Shown here one piece after another: positions 1-9,000 of a DNA stretch of 64,000 bases. Positions within the stretch are counted from its first letter, which is position 1. Every line of letters begins with the position of its first letter. The notes beneath the pieces were generated by a model. It was not told where the DNA came from and ran no database searches. It was given only the letters and a program-made list of their open reading frames with translations. This stretch comes from DSSB01 sp046346845 (lineage in GTDB: Bacteria; UBA10199; DSSB01), in assembly GCA_046346845.1 (NCBI GenBank), contig JAXMHH010000005.1, positions 313,706 to 377,705 of the forward strand, written 5' to 3'. Both the position numbers and the translations under genes were made by a program.

Positions 1-923
1 TCGGCGCGGGCCTGGGGGCCTATCTGAGTCGATTCCGCCAGTGGATCCCCCATCACCGCCTCGGCCATCCGGGCGCAGAAGAGGCGGGTGAACTCCTCGC
101 GCACCTCCTCCACCACGATGAAACGCTTTGCGGCGATGCAACTCTGCCCGCTGTTCACCAAGCGCGCCTCGGCGGCGACTTGGGCCGCGCGCTGGAGGTC
201 GGCGTCCGCCAAGACCACGAAGGGATCGGAGCCGCCCAGTTCCAAGACGGTCTTTTTCAGGCAGCGCCCGGCCTGGGCGGCGACCGCCTCCCCCGCGCGA
301 TTGCTGCCCGTCAGGGTGACGGCGCGCACCTCGGCCCGCTCGATCAAGGCCCCGACCCGGGAATTGGAAACCAACAAGGTTCCGAACAGCCCCTCCGGAA
401 AGCCCGCCTCGCGCAGCACCGCCTCGATCGCCAAGGCGCAGCCGCTCACATTGGAGGCGTGCTTGAGCAGGGCGGCGTTCCCCGCCATCAAGGCGGGGGC
501 GGCGAAACGAAAGACCTGCCAAAAGGGAAAGTTCCAAGGCATGATCGCCAAGACCACGCCGAGCGGCTCGAAGGCGACATAGCTCTTGGCCGCCTCCGTC
601 GCCACCGCCTCGGGGGCGAGGAATTCGGCGCCGTGGATCGCATAGTATTCGCAGCCCAAGGCGCACTTCTCGACCTCGGCCCGGCCCTGGGAGACGGGCT
701 TGCCCATCTCGAGGGCCATCAAACGGGCGAATTCCTCCCGCCTCCGCAATAAGGCCTCCTTGGCCGCCACCAAACGCTCGGCGCGCGCGGAGCAAGGAGT
801 CCGGCGCCACTCGAGAAAGGCGGCCTGGGCCCGGGCGAGGCGGGAGTCGAGCTCTTGCTGCGTCATTTCCGGATATTCCTGCAGGGTTTCCCCGGTGGCG
901 GGATTGATCGAGAGCAAGGGCAT
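1..923 (-). CDS. NAD(P)-dependent aldehyde dehydrogenase, succinate-semialdehyde dehydrogenase-like (partial, C-terminus off window)
   Basis: Read leftward from the ATG at 923, this gives about 307 residues of an aldehyde dehydrogenase, an enzyme that oxidises an aldehyde to the carboxylic acid with NAD(P)+. The N-terminus (MPLLSINPATGETLQEY) is typical of short succinate-semialdehyde dehydrogenases. Visible family motifs are MPWNFPFWQ (cofactor pocket), VTLTGSNRAGEAVA (Rossmann glycines), the general-base Glu in LELGGSDPF, and the catalytic Cys in NSGQSCIAAKR. A Shine-Dalgarno AAGGAG precedes the ATG. The frame is open to base 1, so the last third is missing. The family is certain; the exact substrate is inferred from the short N-terminus. 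Confidence 0.9.
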   Translation of the reverse strand, partial: MPLLSINPATGETLQEYPEMTQQELDSRLARAQAAFLEWRRTPCSARAERLVAAKEALLRRREEFARLMALEMGKPVSQGRAEVEKCALGCEYYAIHGAEFLAPEAVATEAAKSYVAFEPLGVVLAIMPWNFPFWQVFRFAAPALMAGNAALLKHASNVSGCALAIEAVLREAGFPEGLFGTLLVSNSRVGALIERAEVRAVTLTGSNRAGEAVAAQAGRCLKKTVLELGGSDPFVVLADADLQRAAQVAAEARLVNSGQSCIAAKRFIVVEEVREEFTRLFCARMAEAVMGDPLAESTQIGPQARA

Positions 924-1078
924 GGGGCGTCTCCTTATCTTGGGGGGATGGTAGCGGATCGCGCAAGCGAACGCCATCGACCTCGCGACTCCCCCGAACG
1001 CCTCTCGCACGCCCCCACCCCCGGCTTTTGCCCTACCCGCAAAACCGCGCCGATAGTACACTGGCGCTGGGGGTTTGG

Positions 1079-2284
1079 ATGCGAAAACTGTGGGTTTCAC
1101 CCATCCTATTCGGTTTGCTAGGCCTCGGAACCGGGACCTCCCTGGCCCAAGACTGGCTTTTGCCGGTGCAGGCCCCGCCCTTCACCCGCGTCCAGGCAGA
1201 GGGGGCGAGCCTACAAGGCGATCCCCGCAAGGGGGAGTATTGGGTCAGCGTTCCCACCGGCAAAGGAGAGACCGCCAAATTAAGGGCCCGGGGCCCCTTC
1301 GGGGGCGAGGTCTCGGCAACGCTCTCTCCCGCCTGGGCGGGACAGGCCTATCAATTCTCCTCCGGGGTGATCGCAAACCGCGACCCCAACCCCTCCGCCC
1401 TTCCGGTGCTTCCCACCCTTTGTCCGCGCCTCCAGGCGGTGGAGACGCCCGGGATAAAAACCGGCGATACGCCGCGCTTCGTCTATCAAGCTGCCCAAGA
1501 CCGATTGAACCGCCTGCCCCTCGGCCAAATGGGGGATCCCGACGCGATGGAAGGCCAACAGGCGAAGTCGGTCGCCGAGATGGACGGCCGCAATGCCCTC
1601 CTCGTCAAGAGGATCAGCGTCCGCTACGACTATGAGGACGCCAACATCGTCGACTACGAACGCTTCAATCCCAAAACGGGGGAGCGCCAGGCGGTCTTTG
1701 AGGGAATGAGCGGATTTTACGCCAACTTCCACTATGCCGTGATCCCCTACGCCCCCGGCATCGCCGACCTCCCGCGTCAAACCCTGCTCCATTTGGCCCA
1801 GGGTCGATTGAAGGAGATCGGCCGTGAAGAGCTCCGGCCCGCGCTGCGCACCCACTCCTTCCTGCCCGGGCCCTTCTTCAGCAAGGAGCAGTGGGGCTAT
1901 GCCCTCTGCGAGTGGGGCGATACCGAATACCAGGCCCCGAACCAAGAGCTGGAATACGCGGGGCTCGCCCTCTGGGATTGGGACTATTCAATCCCAGGCG
2001 CCGACCACCTGCTCTTGATCGTATGGGAAGAGGACGAGGAAGGAGAGCTGCGGAGGCAGGGACTCATCCCCCCGAACTACCTGACCGACGACCTGGTGGG
2101 GGTGTTTGAAATACGCCGGGAAGAGACCCTGGGCCCCCGCCGCTACCGGAACCTCCGCGGGGATTTCGAAATCACCCTGGAGACGGGGGACTTGGCAGGC
2201 GCTGCCCTTTCTGCCAAAGATAGTAAGGATGAACCGCTTATGACGCGTTCCGTCGACAACCTCGGGCTAGCCAGAGGCCGATAA
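1079..2284 (+). CDS. Secreted protein of unknown function
   Basis: A 401-residue protein with a clear Sec signal peptide (MRKLWVSPILFGLLGLGTGT, probable cleavage after SLAQ). I chose the ATG at 1079 because it begins exactly at that signal; the frame also allows a longer start at 1028 that would bury it. The mature part has only two cysteines, an acidic tract near residue 325 (VWEEDEEGELRRQG) and a C-terminal stretch rich in alternating charged and aromatic residues, suggesting a beta-rich periplasmic or surface protein. I do not recognise the family. It lies in the same direction as the next secreted protein (46 bp gap) and may be co-transcribed with it. Confidence 0.7.
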   Translation: MRKLWVSPILFGLLGLGTGTSLAQDWLLPVQAPPFTRVQAEGASLQGDPRKGEYWVSVPTGKGETAKLRARGPFGGEVSATLSPAWAGQAYQFSSGVIANRDPNPSALPVLPTLCPRLQAVETPGIKTGDTPRFVYQAAQDRLNRLPLGQMGDPDAMEGQQAKSVAEMDGRNALLVKRISVRYDYEDANIVDYERFNPKTGERQAVFEGMSGFYANFHYAVIPYAPGIADLPRQTLLHLAQGRLKEIGREELRPALRTHSFLPGPFFSKEQWGYALCEWGDTEYQAPNQELEYAGLALWDWDYSIPGADHLLLIVWEEDEEGELRRQGLIPPNYLTDDLVGVFEIRREETLGPRRYRNLRGDFEITLETGDLAGAALSAKDSKDEPLMTRSVDNLGLARGR

Positions 2285-2330
2285 GCTATGCAATGGGGGC
2301 ACCTCCCTGATTCCTAACTACGGAGATCCC

Positions 2331-3296
2331 ATGACCCGATGCCTGCCAGTAACCTTTCTTTTCCTTGGCCTGTTTTCCCTGGCGGCGCCCCGCGCCGGGG
2401 CCAGCGTGCCCACCGCCCCCACCGAGCAATGCCAGGTCATCCTGAAATACGAAGGCCTGTGCGGCAACTCCCGGCCCAATTCCTGCCTGAGCAAGCCCGG
2501 CGTCGATTATTGGCATAACCTCGAGCAGCAGAGGACCTGGGACAATTACTTCTACCTCTGCGTCAATATCCCGGGAAACTCAGCCGACCGTTACAGCCAT
2601 GAGTGCATCCAAACCCTGGGGCTCTCCGCGACCTGCACCTCCACGGTACCCGACTTGGTGGAATACCATGCCGTCACTACCCTTAACACCACCGCCACCG
2701 TGATCTCTCAACCGAGCCAAAGGTACCAGTCCGCCGGACAAATCAGCATGACTGCCTGCTTGATGTTATCGAGCACCAGCGAGACGGTCCGCAGCTACTA
2801 CCTAGCCTGCGGAGACGTGGCGCCCGCTCAATGCAGCAGCGCTGCCGCTCCGACATCCGACTATCAGGCCGCCTGCGGCACCAAGAAGCCCTGCGAATGC
2901 GTGCGGAGCTACGGCTGCTCCGCGGATTACTGCGCCACGACGCCGAGTCCGGGTACGCCACCGGCAGCGCCTGGCCCAGGAACGCCGCCGGCGCCTTCGA
3001 CTCCAGGCGAAGCTCCAGCCCCCGCGTCCGGCGACGGCGGCGGCCCGCCCGCACCGGGCCCGGCGGCCGAAGCAGGAAACTCCGCCCCGCCGCCGAACGG
3101 CGCGCCCAATGGCGACAGCTTCGTGCTGGGCGCCCCGGGCGAAAAGGGCAAGGGCGCGGCCGAGGACAAGGCCTCGGGCTGTTCGCTCGCCCTCCCGATC
3201 GAATCCCATTCCAACTCTCTAGCGTTATTTTGGCTCTTGCTGCCGACCCTGGGGCTGGTTTCCCTTCAACTGCGGAGGTTTTTCCACCATCGGTAG
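2331..3296 (+). CDS. Cysteine-rich secreted protein with a C-terminal anchor/sorting-like tail
   Basis: A 321-residue protein. It starts with a signal peptide (MTRCLPVTFLFLGLFSLAAP, cleavage near AGA-SVP), continues with a domain holding many cysteines (residues about 35-205, suggesting disulfides outside the cytoplasm), then a Pro/Gly/Ala-rich low-complexity linker (about 206-260). It ends with a glycine-cysteine (GCSLALP), a hydrophobic helix (LALFWLLLPTLGLVSLQL) and basic residues (RRFFHHR). That ending resembles tripartite C-terminal sorting signals of the Synerg/MYXO-CTERM kind; a similar tail occurs on the beta-helix protein at 45691-47511. The function of the Cys-rich domain is unknown. 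Its 3' end overlaps the convergent regulator gene by 31 bp. Confidence 0.75.
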   Translation: MTRCLPVTFLFLGLFSLAAPRAGASVPTAPTEQCQVILKYEGLCGNSRPNSCLSKPGVDYWHNLEQQRTWDNYFYLCVNIPGNSADRYSHECIQTLGLSATCTSTVPDLVEYHAVTTLNTTATVISQPSQRYQSAGQISMTACLMLSSTSETVRSYYLACGDVAPAQCSSAAAPTSDYQAACGTKKPCECVRSYGCSADYCATTPSPGTPPAAPGPGTPPAPSTPGEAPAPASGDGGGPPAPGPAAEAGNSAPPPNGAPNGDSFVLGAPGEKGKGAAEDKASGCSLALPIESHSNSLALFWLLLPTLGLVSLQLRRFFHHR

Positions 3297-5734
3297 AACG
3301 AGCTCCGGCTCATCCCGAGGCGTTCCGCGGCCAGGCTCTTGTTGCCGCGACACTCCGCCAAGGTCGCTTCCACCTCGGTCTGGCTGGGCAGAAAATCGCT
3401 CTCCCGCAAACCGTAACGCCGAATCTTCTCAAACAGGGTGCGGCGATGGATCTTGAGCTCCCGCGCGGCCGCGTCGCGGTTTCCCAGATGCCGGCGCAAG
3501 GTCGCAACGATTGATTTTTTTTCCATCAATTCCCGCGCGCCCGCCAAGTCGGCCGTCTCCGGAGGCGGAGACGCGGCCGCACCCAAGGCCTCCGCAGCGC
3601 GCGCGGTGCGCAGCTCGCTCAGTTCGGCTTCGAGGCGTTTTACCCGCTCCTTGAGCGCGCGGTTCTCCGCCTGCAGGCGGCGCAAACCCTCGAGCCCTTC
3701 CCCTCCCGGCTGGGGCGGGGGCAGCGACGGCGGGGCCGGTGCCGGCGACCGCGCCAAGGGGAGTTCCGCGCGGGAGACTGGAATGTTTTCGGCCTCGCGC
3801 GCGGTCGGCAGGGCGGCTGGCAATGTCTCCCTGGGGATCGCGGCCGTCGCCTCGCGGAAGGCCCGAGCCCGCGCCTCGAGCCGCGCGGCCTCCTCCTCCC
3901 GCCCCCAGTAGCGCGCCGCGCGCCCCAACCACTCGCAGGTCTCCGCCGGAGACCAGAACAATTCGCGGAACGGGGCCGCGCCCGCCGCCACCGCGGTCAG
4001 CCGTTCCTCCAGATAAGGAGTCGCCACTACCCCGCTCCCTGCTCCCAGGCCCGTCGCGAGCTCGCTCATCTCGAGCAGCTCCCGAAGCGGGGCCAGGCCT
4101 CGCGCGCGGTTTTTGAGCACCTTGAGCTCCCGCGCGGCCGCGGCGAAATCTCCCTGCGCCAAGAACAGGCGCAGCTCGTGCAAGCCCGCCCAAACCAGGC
4201 GCGGCAGGTCTTTCTGCGCGCTGATGCGGGACTTCGCCCGGGAAAAAAATTCCCTGGCCCGGTCGAACTCGCCCTGGCGGGTAGCGGCCAAGGCCGCCGC
4301 CAGCTCGATCGCAATCGGGTCCTTGGCCTCTTTGCGCATTAGCAACTGCTGAAGGACGTCCCAGGCCTCGGCCGCGCGGCCGTAGCAGCCCAAGAGTTCC
4401 GCCAGGGCCAGACCCACCGGCTCCACAGCCAGGGCGTCCTCAGCGCCCCGCAGCAGGCCCCAGGCGCGGCTCAAGTCGGCGAGCGCCGCGGCGTCCTCGC
4501 GGGAGGAAAGCGCCGCACGGGCCCGCTCCAGCAAAAATTCCGCCTCCCACTCTTCGTCGGGAAAGGCCGCGAGCGCCGCCCAGCCGGAGGACCACGCCGC
4601 CTCGCGTGCCGCCGCATCCCCGGAAAATGCCGCGCGTTGCGAGTCCGCCAGCGCCAGCGCGGCCACCAGCCGGGGATCGGAAGCGCCGGCGAGATCGGCG
4701 GACCAGGCCTCGCGCAGGCCGCGAAAGGCCTCGGTCTCGCCCTCTCGCCAGGCCAGCTCGGAGCGAAGAAACAGGGCGGTCGCCGGGTAGGCGGAGGCGA
4801 GCGCCGCGGGGCATTCCGCGATCAGCTCCCGCGCCCTGGCATCGCCCGAACGCAACAGGTCGTAGGCGATTCGGAAATACAGGGTCGCCTGACGGTGGAG
4901 CGCGCGTTCCGGCGCCCAATCCGGAAGGGCTTTCCCCGGCGAGGCGGGCACTGGGGCCCCGGGGATTTCCCGGAGCGCCGCGCGCGCATCGGCGGGGCGC
5001 GCCGCCGGATCCGCCTGCAACATCCGGCGCAGCAAATCATTCAGCGGGGATGGGGTCTTCGGCACCAAGGCCGCGATCCGACCGCCGCGGTGCAGGTCGA
5101 GCCAGGCACCCAGGGAATGGACGCGTTCGAAGGCCTTCGGATGGCGCTGCCGGAGGATCAGGCAGGCCAAGGCGTAGAGGTCGCAACGCGCGTCGAGCGG
5201 GGTATTTTGGAAAAATTCCGGGGCCAGGGCGGCGACGTTTTCGGGATGCGCCCGCATCCCGAGGGGCAGGTTAGCGACGAGGGGCAGGTCTCGCAATTCC
5301 AGTCGCTCCTCCCCTTCCGTCGCAGAAGCCAGGCACCAAGAACCGGGATGCTGCGCCAAGTGCCAAAAGCCCGCGTCATGACAGGCCGCCAGGGCCTCAA
5401 GGGCCTGGCGCAGCCAGCGCAGGTAGACCTCGTCGCGTTGGGTCTCGGAAACGGAGAAAAAACTTTTTCCCTCCGGATAGCGACGCACCAAGAGGCCTTG
5501 CTCGCCGTAGCGGAACCATTCCGAGGGCTCCTGCTGGCGCGCCTCCTCCCAGGCGAGCAAGGCCTCCAGTTGCCGCGCCCAGGCGACGTCCTCGCCCAGC
5601 GCGATGCCACCACAGGCCTGCACTAAAACCCTGCCGCCCCTTTCCAGGTCCTCGGCCAGCCAGAGCGAAAATCCCGGATCCTCGTAAATTTTTTCTAGGG
5701 CCCGAAAACGATCGGCGACGAGGGGAAAGGACAT
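3266..5734 (-). CDS. Pseudokinase-TPR-Fis transcriptional regulator
   Basis: An 822-residue cytoplasmic regulator. Residues 1-200 follow the Ser/Thr kinase fold but have lost catalysis: the beta-3 lysine is Gln39 (VLVQ), the HRD motif is H125-L-A with the catalytic Asp gone, the catalytic-loop Asn is Ser132, and DFG is D149-L-P; the APE motif (171-173) and the Asp of the F-helix (D185) remain. A long helical TPR-like section follows, then a coiled coil (about 690-730), then two Fis-type helix-turn-helix segments (about 733-772 and 782-820). Fis HTHs are common in sigma-54 activators, but no AAA+ domain is present. It is divergent from the giant gene at 6014, which has a sigma-54 promoter, so it is a likely local regulator (inference). 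Confidence 0.8.
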   Translation of the reverse strand: MSFPLVADRFRALEKIYEDPGFSLWLAEDLERGGRVLVQACGGIALGEDVAWARQLEALLAWEEARQQEPSEWFRYGEQGLLVRRYPEGKSFFSVSETQRDEVYLRWLRQALEALAACHDAGFWHLAQHPGSWCLASATEGEERLELRDLPLVANLPLGMRAHPENVAALAPEFFQNTPLDARCDLYALACLILRQRHPKAFERVHSLGAWLDLHRGGRIAALVPKTPSPLNDLLRRMLQADPAARPADARAALREIPGAPVPASPGKALPDWAPERALHRQATLYFRIAYDLLRSGDARARELIAECPAALASAYPATALFLRSELAWREGETEAFRGLREAWSADLAGASDPRLVAALALADSQRAAFSGDAAAREAAWSSGWAALAAFPDEEWEAEFLLERARAALSSREDAAALADLSRAWGLLRGAEDALAVEPVGLALAELLGCYGRAAEAWDVLQQLLMRKEAKDPIAIELAAALAATRQGEFDRAREFFSRAKSRISAQKDLPRLVWAGLHELRLFLAQGDFAAAARELKVLKNRARGLAPLRELLEMSELATGLGAGSGVVATPYLEERLTAVAAGAAPFRELFWSPAETCEWLGRAARYWGREEEAARLEARARAFREATAAIPRETLPAALPTAREAENIPVSRAELPLARSPAPAPPSLPPPQPGGEGLEGLRRLQAENRALKERVKRLEAELSELRTARAAEALGAAASPPPETADLAGARELMEKKSIVATLRRHLGNRDAAARELKIHRRTLFEKIRRYGLRESDFLPSQTEVEATLAECRGNKSLAAERLGMSRSSFYRWWKNLRS

Positions 5735-5909
5735 ATCCCTCCATAACGGTTTTTGAGGAGGAAACCCAAAAGGTTTTGAGCTGGGGGGCTGAGTCCCCGG
5801 AGCGCACCCCCGATTGAGTCCCGAGGCCTCGTTGGAGCCCCGACAGGAACCGCCAGCGCTCGAGACAAAAAATAAAATCCAATTAATTCAAAATGTTACT
5901 GTCGAACCC

Positions 5910-5925
5910 CCAAACGCCCGTTTGG
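5910..5925. promoter_or_regulatory. Inverted repeat, candidate operator overlapping a sigma-54 -24 box
   Basis: CCAAACG-CC-CGTTTGG is a perfect 7-bp inverted repeat with a 2-bp centre, in the divergent gap between the pseudokinase regulator and the giant gene at 6014. Its right arm overlaps the -24 element of the sigma-54 promoter. The position would suit repression or competition with RNA polymerase; binding by the adjacent Fis-HTH protein is only inferred. Confidence 0.4.
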
Positions 5926-5938
5926 CACATCGCTTGCT
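5923..5938 (+). promoter_or_regulatory. Sigma-54 promoter for the giant gene at 6014
   Basis: TGGCACATCGCTTGCT matches the sigma-54 consensus (TGGCAC with TTGCT) with exactly 10 nt between the -24 GG (5924-5925) and the -12 GC (5936-5937). Transcription should start near 5949, giving a leader of about 65 nt before the ATG at 6014. Confidence 0.8.
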
Positions 5939-6013
5939 CTATCTGGTCTTGGGTGATGAGGGGTACGCCGAAATTCGTGTGCCTCCTTTGATTCGACAGG
6001 AAAACGAGGCACC

Positions 6014-9000
6014 ATGACGCCGCCAAAAATTCCCAATCAGGATCTTTCCTTTCTCGATTGGGCCCCCGGCCAAGAGGCGCCGCCGGCCGGCCCGGCGGAT
6101 CCCAATAATTGTTCCAACTGTCATAGCGCCCCCAAGCCCGCGTCCCCTTATTCGGTCAAAAGCGGCAATCCCTTTTTCCTCGACTACGCGCCCAAACCCA
6201 AACAGCCCATGAGCGCCCAGGACAAGGCCTTGTTGCGCGCCTGGATCGCGGGGGACAAGGTCGACCCGGCCAACGCGGCGACCGACAACCCGCCCCCGCC
6301 CGCCGCGAAACCGGCGCCGGTCAAACCGGTCGCGCCCGGCGACGCCGCCAAACTGGAGGATCACGCAAAGGAACTCGAGCGCCAGGCCCGCCTCACGCTC
6401 GATCCGGAAAAAAAATTGGCTTTCTACCAATCGGCCCTGGCCTTCCACCTGCTCTCGGGCGACGCGAAAGCCTCGAGCGCCGTCTTGGACCAACTCGAGG
6501 CGGGCTATCAAAAATCCAAGCAGGAGGCCGGACAAAAATTCGTCGCGGCGACTCGACTCTGGGTGGCCGGGAAGACCGATGAAGCGCTCCAAGCCCTGGC
6601 CGAAATGGAAAAAGCCGCTCAAGGCGCCGGCTGGGCCTTCTACCAGCAATATTCCGCGCAGCGTTCCCTGCTCTTGCAGGGCGTCGCCGGGGAGATGCTC
6701 CGGAAAAAGGATTATGCCGGGGCGAAGCCCTTGCTATTCGAGGCGCTGCGCCTGACGCCCTCGGAACAACTCACCGCCCAGGTGCTGAAATTGATGGCCG
6801 AGCACGGCGAAGCCGACCTGAACAAGCAGGCCGCGGACCTTGCGGCGCTGCAGGCCCAGCGGGACCAATTGGCCACGCCTCCGGTGCGCTGCAACACCAA
6901 TTGCCATAGCGCCAACGACAGGCCGAACTTCAACGACTTCACCGACTATGCCCCGCTCTTGTCGGACCCAGGCGGCAAGGCCTTCTTCAAGGGACCGGAC
7001 CTGAGCGCCTACCGAACCCTGACGCACCTTTCCTACCAGCAAAAGCTGCAGCTGCACGACCTTGACGAAAAGCTGAGCGCGGCGCGGAAAAAGTACTCGG
7101 CTTGCACCGAGGAAATTCGCAACCTTCTGTTCCTGAAGACCCTGGACGATCCGAAGCGGGAGCTCGCGGACATCGAGGCGAGCTACTTAAAAGGCGCCAA
7201 GGCCTTCTCCGCCCCGGACCGCGCCCTGCCTTGGGCCCTGGCCGGCGAGGCCTATCTAGCGAAGCCGGACTACGCGAAGGCGGTGGCGGCCCTCGAGGCC
7301 GCGGCGAAGGAAGATCCGACCCAAGTCAACCTCCAGTTCTCCCTGGGCAAGGCCCGTTTCGCGACGGGGGATTTCCAGGGTTCGCGAGACGCCTATACGG
7401 CGATCCTCGCGCAGCAGCCCCAGGACGTGATCGCGTTGCAATTTCGCGCCGATGCGAACAGCCAATACCTGAGCAGCCTCGACCCGAAGACCCAGGCCAA
7501 CGAGATTGCCAAGGTCCAGGGAGAGCTGGCCTCCGACCGCGCCATGCTGCTCGCGCGCTACAGCGCGAACGAAAAGGACAAGCTAGCCAAGCTCGGCGAA
7601 TCGCTGGTCAAGCTGCGCGAGGGCGGCGAGGCCTCGCTGGAGGCGCGGCAAGAGACGCTCGAGCTGATGGAGGGGATGGCGAAGCAGTACCTGGCCTTGG
7701 CGGAAACCCCGCAAGCCGGCGTGAAAGAAGTCGAATTGGTCCGCAAGGAACTGAACGCGCTGGCCGCCCAGACCTTCGACCTGCTCGCGAAATTCGCCAA
7801 GACCGACTCCGACCCCGCGATCCAAAAGCGGGCCGGGCTCTACGAGGGCTACAGCCACCTCGCCAAAGGCGAGATCGACGAGGCCACCAAGGCCTTCGAG
7901 CCGCTCCGCAAGGATTTTCCGGAAATCGACAAGATCCTCGGCGTCCTGGAAAAAAACAAGCTCCGGATGGTGAACCTCGCCGCCCTGGACGCCTGGGCGG
8001 TCTACAACAAAGAAGGCGCGGCCGTACAGGCGGATGCCCAGAGCGGCCTCCTGGGCAGCGCCATCGGCGGCCTCGAGTCGCTCGGACGGAAAGACGGCAA
8101 GGATTTTCGCGACGACACCAAGGAAAGATGGAAAGGCCAGGTGGCCTTCGTCGCCGAGCTGAGGTCCCGCATCGAATCCGGCAAGGCCGACACCATCCTC
8201 CAGGCGATGGAGCAGATTGAAAAAGACGGGCCGGAGTCGATGAAGAAGGACGCCCGTTCCTATATCGACTACGAGGATCGGGCCTTCACCGGCTATCCAC
8301 TGGGCGCCCTCGTCCACTTGGTCGACAAGCTGCCGCCGGAGCCCGGCGAGGCCGAGGAATTGCTGCACAAGACCTGGGACCTGGAGCGGCAAAATCCGGC
8401 GATCGAAACCCCCTACGCCTTTTATACCCTGGTCAACTTCTTCGACAAGGACGTCTCCTGGAACGGCACCGCCCGCGAACACATGGACGCCCTGGAAGGC
8501 AAGGGAACCTTCGGGCAATCGGCGTTTAAATTCATCACCTCGATGAGCCCAGAATCCCTGGCCTTCGATGTCCTCCTCATGGTGGGCTCGGCGGGCCTGG
8601 GCAACTTGGCCAAATTGGCCGCCCTCTCCAAACTCGAGAAGGCCGGCGTCACCGGTTACAAGGCGATCGTCCTCGCCGGAGCGGCGGGCGTCGGGGTCGA
8701 GGCCACCGCGCTGTGGGCGGGAAACCTGGGCAAGGAAGCGATGCTCAAGGACCCGAGCAAGGTCTTTACCCAAGACCACATGCTGAAGAGCTATGGCGCC
8801 ACCCTGATCATGATCGGCGGACTGAAGGGCGCGGGGGCCCTCGGCGAAAGCCTCGCCCCGCGAGCCGCCAAAAGCTTGGGCCTCCTCACCGAGGGCGGAA
8901 GCAAATTGACCACCGGCGGCAAGGTATTGAGCTGGGGCATCGGCCACGGCACGGGCCTGGGCGGGATGATTGCCACCAGCCATATCAATCAGGCGGCGGG

